Assembly: GCA_963704535.1 (NCBI GenBank) | Contig: OY969916.1 | Location: forward strand, 9,734,001-9,798,000 | Reading direction: 5' to 3' | From: G963704535 sp963704535 | Lineage (GTDB): Bacteria > Chloroflexota > Chloroflexia > Chloroflexales > Roseiflexaceae | DNA length: 64,000 nt | Part shown: in pieces, positions 58,083 to 64,000 of the stretch | How the letters are laid out: each line of letters opens with the position of its first letter | Numbering within the stretch: the stretch's first letter is position 1 | Notes under the pieces: model-generated | The model's database searches: none | Seen by the model: the letters and a program-made list of their open reading frames with translations, nothing else | Told to the model about the DNA's origin: nothing | Position numbers and translations under genes: made by a program

Positions 58083-59477
58083 TCACAGGTGCTCTTGCCA
58101 GTAGTGATGGGTCTTGGCGACCGCTGTGATCACGTTCTTGATCTCGTGCTCCAGGCGGAAGTCGGGGCCGACCGGCAGGAACAGGGTGCGGCCCTCGCGG
58201 CGCACGCAGACATTCTCGACTACGATCACCCGCAGCATCCACAGCGCCATCTCCTCGCTGGCGCACTCCACGCCGATCCAGCCGGGCGCCGTGCTTTGCA
58301 CAACCGGCAGACCCGTGACCAGGCGCAGGCCCCGCTCGATCTCGGCCAGCACGCGCTCGTAGCCGGCCAGGTCGGTGGACGCCGCGTCGGGTGGCACCGG
58401 CTCAAGCAGCGCGCCGCGGTGCGGTGGCCCGCCGGCGATCGCCAACTCGCAGAACCCGGACCACACCTGATCCCAGGCCACCTGGCCGTCGGCGTCGTAC
58501 TGGAGCGGCGCGGCTGCCATGGGGGCGGCGCCGGTCGCCAGGGTGCTCTGGTACTGCACTCGTAATGCGACGCTGTGGCGGTGGGGCGCTCGGCCGCCCT
58601 GAACGCCGCGCATCCCGTGGTGGTGGTCCGATAGCTGCGGCAGGCCGTGCTCATCCTCGAAGCCGGTCATGCGGCGGCGGTATTTGCACAGGTCGCAGGT
58701 CATAGTTGCGGTGCCGGCGACGACCTCCTCATAGCGCTGCGTGACGGCCTGGATCACGCCGTCGTGATCGCCCAGGCGCGCGCCGACCAGGATCTCGACG
58801 TCCGGGTAGCGGGTGCGCGCCACGGCCGCTTGGGCCTCGATCTGCCCGGCGATCCGGCCGGTGAACAGCAGGTAGGGCAGCACTACGACGCGCCGGGCGC
58901 CCAGCCGGACGCAGCGCTCGATGCCCTGGGAGACATCCGGGCACGTCAGGCTGTGGAAGGCAACCTCGACCCAGCCGTAGTCGCGGCCTTCCCACAACAG
59001 CCTGGCGATCTTCTGTACCTCGGAGTTGCTGTCCGGGTCGCGCGAGCCGCGCCCCACGATCAGCAGGGCCGTCTCCCCGTTCGTGAACGCTTGGGCGGCG
59101 CTGGCGGCCTCGGCGGCGCGCTGCGCCAACGCCGCAACGATCGGGTACTGGGCGCCGAGCGGCACGCCGTAGTCGAACCGGACCGCCGGCCACTGCGCCC
59201 TGGCCCAGTTCAGCAGCGCCGGCACGTCATTCTTCTGGTGGCCGGCTGGCCCTAGAAAGAGCGGAAGCGCTACGACCCGGCGCGCGCCTGCGGCGACACA
59301 GGACTCGATCCCGGCGGCGATCGGCGGATCGGCGAACTCCAGGAAGCACGGCTGGACCGGCATCCCCAGGCGCTCGGCCAGCAGCCGGGCGAACTGGTGA
59401 TACTCCGCGATGCTCTCCCGGTCCTGGCTGCCGTGGCCGATCAGCAGTAGCACGTCGGGCCGTCGCTCCATGGTCAT
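58083..59477 (-). CDS. cbiX: Sirohydrochlorin cobaltochelatase, two CbiX lobes with an extra C-terminal domain
   Basis: Inserts Co2+ into sirohydrochlorin early in the pathway. Lobe 1 (about 8-130) has LLLIGHGSQD with the metal-binding His; lobe 2 (about 135-265) has LLIVGRGSRDP with Arg in its place, plus TCPDVSQGIERCV. After residue 268 come CDLCKYR, a His-rich DHHHGMRG segment and a C-terminal domain of about 150 residues with VVENVCVRREGRTLFLPVG that I do not recognise as a chelatase part. The CxxC and His cluster could bind or deliver metal, which is an inference. ATG 59477 is used; ATG 59471 is an alternative. It is coupled to cbiC. Confidence 0.9.
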   Translation of the reverse strand: MTMERRPDVLLLIGHGSQDRESIAEYHQFARLLAERLGMPVQPCFLEFADPPIAAGIESCVAAGARRVVALPLFLGPAGHQKNDVPALLNWARAQWPAVRFDYGVPLGAQYPIVAALAQRAAEAASAAQAFTNGETALLIVGRGSRDPDSNSEVQKIARLLWEGRDYGWVEVAFHSLTCPDVSQGIERCVRLGARRVVVLPYLLFTGRIAGQIEAQAAVARTRYPDVEILVGARLGDHDGVIQAVTQRYEEVVAGTATMTCDLCKYRRRMTGFEDEHGLPQLSDHHHGMRGVQGGRAPHRHSVALRVQYQSTLATGAAPMAAAPLQYDADGQVAWDQVWSGFCELAIAGGPPHRGALLEPVPPDAASTDLAGYERVLAEIERGLRLVTGLPVVQSTAPGWIGVECASEEMALWMLRVIVVENVCVRREGRTLFLPVGPDFRLEHEIKNVITAVAKTHHYWQEHL

Positions 59478-59520
59478 CGCCTTCCTGGCGCTTTCTCATG
59501 TAAGGCATGTTTCAAAAGCA

Positions 59521-59590
59521 GGCCGTTCTACTTTATAATGTGGGTGGGGGAGACTGAGAGGGCTGCCCCCTCAAACCCCCTTTTCCCCGA
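59521..59590 (-). repeat. Intergenic repeat between cbtA and cbiX, inverted copy of the 30085 element
   Basis: On the minus strand: GGGGAAAAGGGGGTTTGAGG, a hairpin and CCCACCCACATTATAAAGTAG, matching 30085-30150. Fills the 135-bp gap together with its flanks. Confidence 0.88.
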
Positions 59591-59612
59591 ACAAAGTTGC
59601 CAAGCGCCTTGT

Positions 59613-60356
59613 CTAGATCGCTTTCCGCATTTTCCAGGCCGCCGTCGCCGGCTGGCTGTCGGCTCTGTGGGCCAGCCAGCCGAAGCCGAGCCCGAACACA
59701 GCCCAGAACAGGGTCAGGCCGGCGAGGGAGAGCGCACGGAAGTTCAGCACAAGAGCGGCGGGCATCGGCACCGGGTCAGAGTTGTTCGGCATCACCAGAA
59801 GCAGCACCACGGCACTCAGAATGAGCAGCGCCAACGTCGAAGGCCAGCGTCGCCGGGATTTGAGCCACTGCGCGACCGCCGGCCCGAAATAGACCGCCAA
59901 AGCCGTGGCGCCGATCGCGAGCAGCAGGATGCCATAGTAGAGCTGCTGCCGGTAGCCGACCGTCGCCGGGTCGCCAACCCCCGGTGGGTTCGCCGGGTAC
60001 TTGAGAAATGGAACCAGGACCACCGACCAGTAGACCAGGAACGCCAGCGCGAGCGCGCCGCTACGGCGACCGAGGGCGGACAGCCGGCCCTGGAGCATGT
60101 GGTAGGCGACCGAGAACAGCAACGCCCAACTGAGGCCGTAGATCAGGTAGCCGACGACCAGCCCGACTTTCTGCCCGGCACGGCTGACGACCGGCGCCGC
60201 GTGCTCGTCTGCTCCCTGCTGGTGCGCCATCTGCTCCTCAAGCTGGATGGCCTGCTCGATCAACGGCTCGGTGAAGACGAAGTGAAAGGCCGCGACGCAC
60301 AGCCCCGCGACAATTCCGGCGATCAGCGCGCCCATAAGTACCGTTCGAAACGACAT
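59613..60356 (-). CDS. cbtA: CbtA-family cobalt transporter subunit
   Basis: Predicted cobalt-uptake membrane protein of 247 residues with about five to six hydrophobic helices. The N-terminal segment TVLMGALIAGIVAGLCVAAF is the first helix; an EEQMAHQQGADEHAAP loop precedes GLVVGYLIYGLSWALLFSVA, and PFLKYPANPPGVGDP is the conserved CbtA loop. CbtA with the small CbtB forms a B12-linked cobalt transport system known from comparative genomics. Start ATG 60356 has GAGGAGAAG upstream. It follows cbtB after 125 bp containing a hairpin of heptamer repeats. Confidence 0.92.
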   Translation of the reverse strand: MSFRTVLMGALIAGIVAGLCVAAFHFVFTEPLIEQAIQLEEQMAHQQGADEHAAPVVSRAGQKVGLVVGYLIYGLSWALLFSVAYHMLQGRLSALGRRSGALALAFLVYWSVVLVPFLKYPANPPGVGDPATVGYRQQLYYGILLLAIGATALAVYFGPAVAQWLKSRRRWPSTLALLILSAVVLLLVMPNNSDPVPMPAALVLNFRALSLAGLTLFWAVFGLGFGWLAHRADSQPATAAWKMRKAI

Positions 60357-60410
60357 CGTGCTTCTCCTCTACACTAGTGGGTCGTTTGGCATCGGTAGCG
60401 TCATTCTCTG

Positions 60411-60464
60411 TTACGTGTTGCGTGTTGCGTGTCAGCGCGCACGTAACACGCAACACGCAACACG
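60411..60464. repeat. Heptamer hairpin (TGTTACG/TGTTGCG type) between cbtB and cbtA
   Basis: Arms of TGTTACG and TGTTGCG heptamers and complements around an 8-nt loop; near-perfect pairing. Same family as 50121-50174. Confidence 0.88.
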
Positions 60465-60481
60465 GACAAAGGCATGACCCA

Positions 60482-60688
60482 CTAATGGCACGGAAGCGCC
60501 GCCGTGTGGCGCGCGTCGTGGACCGCCTCGTGAATCAGGTTCTGTGTGTAGGCCAGGTCGCCCTGGATGAGGCTGAGTGTTTGCCCCTGATCCAGCGTCA
60601 GCAGAAAGAGCATGAGCAGGCCGGCGACCAGCGATACTACGTACTTCCTCCAGCTCCCGCCGATCGGCGGCAGCGCATGGGTTGTCAT
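60482..60688 (-). CDS. cbtB: CbtB-family cobalt transporter subunit
   Basis: Small membrane protein of 68 residues that pairs with CbtA. It has one transmembrane helix (about 17-35, VVSLVAGLLMLFLLTLDQG) and a C-terminal His-rich motif, HEAVHDARHTAALPCH, that is the signature of CbtB and a likely metal ligand. ATG 60688 is supported by AAGGAG 7 nt upstream. That ribosome-binding site overlaps the stop of a 16-residue leader ORF, which suggests coupled translation. Confidence 0.93.
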   Translation of the reverse strand: MTTHALPPIGGSWRKYVVSLVAGLLMLFLLTLDQGQTLSLIQGDLAYTQNLIHEAVHDARHTAALPCH

Positions 60689-60699
60689 ACTTTAGCTCC

Positions 60700-60750
60700 T
60701 TAAACATCAAGTGGGCGAGACTCCAGGCTGATGACTACGGTTCTACACAT
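60700..60750 (-). CDS. Putative leader peptide ORF before cbtB (16 residues)
   Basis: Short ORF encoding MCRTVVISLESRPLDV. It has an exceptionally strong Shine-Dalgarno sequence, AGGAGGTGA, with 6 nt between AGGAGG and the ATG, better than most long genes in this window. Its TAA overlaps the AAGGAG of cbtB, so ribosomes ending here could reinitiate at cbtB. No similar gene is known to me and the product could be only a regulatory by-product. It also contains a stretch resembling the B12 box of cobalamin riboswitches (AGCCTGGAGTCTCGCCC), but no complete riboswitch is visible. Confidence 0.5.
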   Translation of the reverse strand: MCRTVVISLESRPLDV

Positions 60751-60751
60751 T

Positions 60752-60764
60752 AATCACCTCCTCT
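60752..60764 (-). promoter_or_regulatory. Strong Shine-Dalgarno of the leader ORF
   Basis: Minus-strand GAGGAGGTGATTA directly before the ATG of the 16-residue ORF; almost fully complementary to the 16S rRNA 3' end as known in bacteria. Confidence 0.65.
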
Positions 60765-60799
60765 CTATGACAGGACTTATACGGTATTTTTCTTCCCTT

Positions 60800-60839
60800 T
60801 ATCGACGATTTTCGCCCGGCTGGGCGAAAATCGTCGATA
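60800..60839. repeat. Palindromic repeat upstream of the cbtB leader
   Basis: 18-bp arms (60800-60817 and 60822-60839; TATCGACGATTTTCGCCC and its complement) with 4-nt loop. Flanked by GGTATTTTTCTT and GTGAAGTACC as in the copy at 52893. May terminate transcription after cbiB. Confidence 0.85.
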
Positions 60840-60926
60840 GAAAATGAGGTGAAGTACCTTGCTGCCGAACTTCCTGAGCTTGTCGAAGGGCAGGCAATAG
60901 AGCGTTGCAGGCGCCACTGGGTAAGC

Positions 60927-61856
60927 TCAATCTAGGATTGTGCCAAGTCCGAGTAGGCCAGCGACAATCAGCATCGCCCGCCACGCGATCGTGCGCGCCT
61001 CGGCCAGCAGCGGCGCGTCGGGTGTGCGGGCGCCGCTGCCGAGCGTGTAGTGGCCGCGCTTGGTTAGGGTCGTGTCGAGCGCGCCGGCCATTGCCGCCAT
61101 GGGCCAGCCCGCGTTCGGCGAGGCCGTGCGCCCCCCGTCACGCCACGCCACGCGCCAGGCATCCCGACCGCGCCCGTTGGTCGCCTGCGCGGCCAGGGCG
61201 ATCAGCGCCGCTGTTAGCCGCGCCGGGAGCAGATTCAGCAGGTCGTCGCAGCGCGCCGCCGCCTTCCCCAGCCACAGGTAGCGCTCGTCGCGATAGCCCC
61301 ACATCGCGTCGGCGGTGTTGCTGAAGCGGTAGGCCGCCAGCCCCGGCAGCCCGCCGATCAGGTGCCAGCCCAGCGGCGCGACGACGCTGTCCGACAGATT
61401 CTCGGCCAGCAACTCGATCGCTGCGGCGGCGACTTCATCTGCGCGCAAGTCGGCGGTTGGGCGGCTAACCAGGTGCCAGCCCAGCAGCCGCCGGGCCTCG
61501 GGCAGGTCGCTGCCGGCCAGTGCCGCCTGCACCGCGCCCACCGCCCGGTCGAGCGCCCGGTAGGACAACAGCATCGAGGCAGCCGCGCCCTGCGGCAGCG
61601 CCGAGCGTGGCGTCAGGGCGACCAGCGCCGCGCTCAACCCGATGCCGCCGCCGAGCCAGCCGGCGCCCCAGAACAGCCGCGCCTTGGGGCTGGTGGGGGC
61701 CAGCCGCTCGCCCAGCGCCAGCCAGCGCCCCATCGCCGCGACCGGGTGGATCTGGCTGGGCAGCTCGCCGACCGCGTAGTCCAGCGCGAGCGCGGCCAGC
61801 AGCGCCCGGCAGCGGCCGCTCACGATCGATGTCAGCGTATTATTCTGAGCAGTCAT
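60927..61856 (-). CDS. cbiB: Adenosylcobinamide-phosphate synthase (CbiB/CobD)
   Basis: Membrane enzyme that attaches the aminopropanol-phosphate arm to adenosylcobyric acid. Motifs: ALALDYAVGELPSQIHPVAAMG at the N-terminus (D...P.HPV is typical), LVSRPTADLRADEVAAAAIE, ENLSDSVVAPLGWHLIGGLPG, YRFSNTADAMWGYRDERY and SPNAGWPMAAMAGAL, with several transmembrane helices; about 309 residues. ATG 61856 (MTAQ) is used; 61865 (MGRM) is the other choice. About 96 further codons upstream read through a MITE-like element and are not credible protein. The stop at 60927 is 177 bp before the leader ORF of cbtB. Confidence 0.93.
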   Translation of the reverse strand: MTAQNNTLTSIVSGRCRALLAALALDYAVGELPSQIHPVAAMGRWLALGERLAPTSPKARLFWGAGWLGGGIGLSAALVALTPRSALPQGAAASMLLSYRALDRAVGAVQAALAGSDLPEARRLLGWHLVSRPTADLRADEVAAAAIELLAENLSDSVVAPLGWHLIGGLPGLAAYRFSNTADAMWGYRDERYLWLGKAAARCDDLLNLLPARLTAALIALAAQATNGRGRDAWRVAWRDGGRTASPNAGWPMAAMAGALDTTLTKRGHYTLGSGARTPDAPLLAEARTIAWRAMLIVAGLLGLGTILD

Positions 61857-61872
61857 CCGCCCCATATCCTCT

Positions 61873-61976
61873 AAGAAACTGTTTGAAAGAGCAATTGTCT
61901 GGCCTACGATCCGTGGTGGAAAGGGGTTCTTGAGGGGCGGCCCCCTCAAACTCCCCCTTTTCAAACAGTCTCTAAG
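61873..61976 (-). repeat. MITE-like element upstream of cbiB
   Basis: Inverted copy with AGAAACTGTTTGAAA and TTTTCAAACAGTCTCT ends, central hairpin and GGCCTACGATCCGTGG segment. Occupies most of the gap between the methyltransferase and cbiB. Confidence 0.9.
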
Positions 61977-62034
61977 ATGGTTGGAAGCCCGCTTGTAACG
62001 CAAAGATGCAAAGGAGCGAAGAAACCAAGCAACA

Positions 62035-62838
62035 TCAGTCTTTGCGGCTTTGCGCCTTTGCGTTGAGAGAACTGCTTGCCTCTGGGCGGCGGGCGAAGAC
62101 GAACAGACCATCGCTCCCGTCGCCATAGGGCCGCGCCTCCCCAAGCCGATGAAGCGCGATGGTCAACTCCAGCCCCACAAGCTCCAGCAGCCGCCGGATC
62201 TCGGGCAGGTAATAGTGCCGCCGGGTCAGCTCGTAGCGCTCGCGCCGCCCGTCGGGCCGCAGCAGCGTCACGCGGTCGGTACAGGTCATCGCCGCCCGGT
62301 CGGGCAGCACCTCGACAAGCTCGATTCCATCGGCAGTCTCATGCCAGCGTTGCTCGGCCGCCGGCAGGTTGAAGGGCCAGTCATTGATGCCGAAGATCAG
62401 CCAGCCGCCGGGGCGCAACAGTCGCGCCAGGTGCCGGAGGCTGCGCCCGTCCTGCTCCTCGGTCGGGAAGCCGCAGCAACTCCGGTCGTACAGCGAAAGG
62501 ATGGCGTTATACGGGCCGCCGGCCTCGTCCAGGAAGTCGCGCTGGCGGAACTCGCAGCTCAGGCCGTGCTCGCTCGCCAGCGCGCGGGCCAGCGCCAGGG
62601 GAGCGGGCGCGATGTCGATGCTGGTGACGTTGTCGAAGCCGCGCCGGGCCAGCACCAGCGCGTGCCGGCCCCAGCCGCAGCCGATCTCCAGAATCTGGGC
62701 TTCCGCGCCCAGGCTCGTGCGCGCCAGCACCGCGTCGATGTCGCGCTCGGCAGCGGCCCGGTCGGCGCCGATCTGCTCCGGCGTCAGCCCGGCCAGCCGG
62801 CGTGGGGCGTAGTAGCGGTACCAGTCGTTGTTATTCAA
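62035..62838 (-). CDS. Class I SAM-dependent methyltransferase
   Basis: 267 residues. Motif I is LEIGCGWGRHALVLARRG (about 50-67), followed by VTSIDIAPAPLALARA, QRDFLDE and the LLRPGGWLIFGIND strand; about 50 N-terminal residues form a lid. The substrate is unknown. It starts 10 bp after cobN and heads towards cbiB, so it is expressed with the cobalamin genes, although it is not a recognised corrin-ring methyltransferase. The last 15 or so codons (ASSSLNAKAQSRKD) read into a CTTTGCG heptamer-type repeat, so the natural C-terminus may have been replaced by repeat DNA. Confidence 0.88.
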   Translation of the reverse strand: MNNNDWYRYYAPRRLAGLTPEQIGADRAAAERDIDAVLARTSLGAEAQILEIGCGWGRHALVLARRGFDNVTSIDIAPAPLALARALASEHGLSCEFRQRDFLDEAGGPYNAILSLYDRSCCGFPTEEQDGRSLRHLARLLRPGGWLIFGINDWPFNLPAAEQRWHETADGIELVEVLPDRAAMTCTDRVTLLRPDGRRERYELTRRHYYLPEIRRLLELVGLELTIALHRLGEARPYGDGSDGLFVFARRPEASSSLNAKAQSRKD

Positions 62839-62848
62839 AGATGGCGCC

Positions 62849-64000
62849 TCATACCTCCTGCCGCCGCTGCAACTCCCCCAGGCCCATCGACTGCGCCGCC
62901 TTCAGCAGTTGGATGTCGAGCGGGTCGGGGTCCTGCCACAGCCCGCGCTCGATCGCCTCCAGCAGCCGCTCGGCGATCGCCTGCCAGGCCCACGGGTTGC
63001 TGTCGGCGAAGAACTGCTGCATCTCCTCGTCGCGCAGGTAGGACTCGGCGATCGTATGGTACATCCAGTCATCGAGTACCTGCGCCGTCGCGTCATAGCC
63101 GAACAGGTAATCGACCGTCGCCGCCAACTCCAGCGCGCCCTTGTAGCCGTGGCGGCGCATGCTGGCGATCCACTTCGGGTTGGCCACGCGGCTGCGGAAC
63201 ACCCGCCGCGACTCCTCGCGCAGGTCGCGCGTGCGTGGCCGCTGCGGGTCGCTGCTGTCGCCGAAGTAGCGGCGCGGGTTGTGGCCGGTCAGCGCGCGGA
63301 TCGTCGCGATCATCCCGCCGTGGTATTGGAGATAGTCGTCGCTGTCGAAGATATCGTGCTCGCGATTGTCCTGGTTCTTGGTAGCCACCTGGACACCGCC
63401 GAGCGCCTGGGCGAACGCATCGTGGGCCGGGATGCCCTGCTCGGTCCCGGTGTAGGCGTAGCCGCCCCAGGTGATGTAGGCGCGGGCGAAGTCGGCGTCG
63501 TCGCGCCAGTTCTGGGCGTCGATCAGCGGCAGGATGCCGGCGCCATAGCTGCCCGGCTTGCAGCCGAAGACCCGGTAGCGCGCCTGCTGGGTCGCCAACT
63601 CGGCCGCCAGCCCCTCGCGCAGCAGCCGTGCCTCGGCCTCCAGCGCGTGCTTGCGCGGGAAGTTCCGGTCGGGCGGCTCGTCGAGCCCGATCACGGTCTG
63701 GGCCGCCTGGTCGAGCAGCGTGATCAGGTGCGGGAAGGCATCGCGGAAAAAGCCGCTGATCCGGCAGACCACATCGATACGTGGGCGCCCCAACTCGGCC
63801 AGCGGGATGACCTCGATCCCCAGCACGCGCCGGTTCTCGCTCTGCCAGCGCGGGCGCACGCCCAGCAGCGCCAGCACCTGAGCGATATCGTCGCCGGAGG
63901 TTCGCATCGCGCTGGTGCCCCAGATGCTGATGCCGACGCTGGCCGGGTAGCCGCCCTCCTCGCGCAGGTAGCGCCGCAGCAGGTCGTCGGCCAGCCCCTG
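62849..64000 (-). CDS. cobN: CobN-type cobaltochelatase large subunit, C-terminal part (runs off right edge)
   Basis: C-terminal portion of the large subunit of the CobN/BchH chelatase family, which inserts cobalt into hydrogenobyrinate diamide in the aerobic pathway. Reading is open to the right edge (384 codons here). Visible motifs: GISIWGTSAMRTSGDD, LGIEVIPLAELGRPRID, GFFRDAFPHL, GYAYTGTEQG, NQDNREHDIFDSDDYLQYHGG and the end region GYKGALELAATVDYLFGYDAT. These fit CobN better than the magnesium-chelatase BchH, and the neighbours support this. It is the first gene of the operon seen here and sits 10 bp before the methyltransferase. Confidence 0.93.
   Translation of the reverse strand, partial: QGLADDLLRRYLREEGGYPASVGISIWGTSAMRTSGDDIAQVLALLGVRPRWQSENRRVLGIEVIPLAELGRPRIDVVCRISGFFRDAFPHLITLLDQAAQTVIGLDEPPDRNFPRKHALEAEARLLREGLAAELATQQARYRVFGCKPGSYGAGILPLIDAQNWRDDADFARAYITWGGYAYTGTEQGIPAHDAFAQALGGVQVATKNQDNREHDIFDSDDYLQYHGGMIATIRALTGHNPRRYFGDSSDPQRPRTRDLREESRRVFRSRVANPKWIASMRRHGYKGALELAATVDYLFGYDATAQVLDDWMYHTIAESYLRDEEMQQFFADSNPWAWQAIAERLLEAIERGLWQDPDPLDIQLLKAAQSMGLGELQRRQEV

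Noticed and set aside
60700..60926. Cobalamin riboswitch upstream of cbtB
   Set aside because: Only a B12-box-like stretch is present; the rest of the gap is dispersed repeat, and the other conserved elements of the riboswitch are not visible.
61857..62144. 96-residue N-terminal extension of cbiB
   Set aside because: It reads through a MITE-like element and a CTTTGCG repeat and overlaps the methyltransferase end.

Overview
This window carries two blocks of genes from one GC-rich bacterial chromosome. The first block (about 1-52,800, all on the + strand) is most of a hybrid type I polyketide synthase (PKS) / non-ribosomal peptide synthetase (NRPS) cluster with accessory genes. The second block (about 52,950-64,000, all on the - strand) is a cobalamin (B12) biosynthesis and cobalt-uptake operon. 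The mix of CbiX, CbiD, fused CbiE-CbiT, CobN and CbtAB, the luciferase-like oxidoreductase, and the abundance of heptameric tandem repeats and short palindromic elements suggest a Chloroflexota (Chloroflexia-like) genome. That placement is an inference and no rRNA marker is present.

Layout, + strand. A PKS gene enters from the left edge and is split by a frameshift (KS-AT-KR-DH-ACP). It is followed by a monomodular PKS (5103-9872), a bimodular PKS (9963-19394), a second bimodular PKS ending with a C-methyltransferase module (19526-30082), a bimodular NRPS (30187-37098), an MFS exporter, a frame-interrupted penicillin-acylase-type hydrolase, and a second bimodular NRPS ending in a thioesterase (41123-49156). 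Three accessory genes follow: an LLM-family oxidoreductase, an acyl-CoA ligase and a double-VOC protein. Genes abut or lie in one orientation, and chain flow is colinear: polyketide modules, then four amino acids, then TE release. By-eye adenylation codes suggest a basic (Orn-like), an unassigned (Gln-like?), an aliphatic (Ile-like) and a beta-amino-acid (beta-Ala-like) residue, in that order. The PKS modules alternate between two types (A-B-A-B-A-B), as if an ancestral bimodule had been duplicated. One AT has lost its catalytic serine.

Layout, - strand, in transcription order: cobN (enters from the right edge), a SAM methyltransferase, cbiB, a 16-residue leader ORF, cbtB, cbtA, cbiX, cbiC, cbiD, cbiET (cobL), cobI/cbiL and cobM/cbiF.

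The most unusual property of the window is the behaviour of its repeats. Tandem heptamers, a 33-bp unit and palindromic elements, which normally sit between genes, are also embedded in frame inside the megasynthases, always at the same domain linkers: one site in all six AT domains and up to four sites in the A domains. A MITE-like element, present between genes elsewhere in the window, also forms the linker of the CbiE-CbiT fusion. Because 7 is not a multiple of 3, a heptamer array reads as the same seven-residue cycle in all three frames, and one of the six AT inserts is exactly where the first PKS gene loses frame. Four frame anomalies (PKS1, MFS/acylase overlap, acylase, cbiD end) mean that sequencing or assembly indels must be excluded before biological conclusions are drawn.
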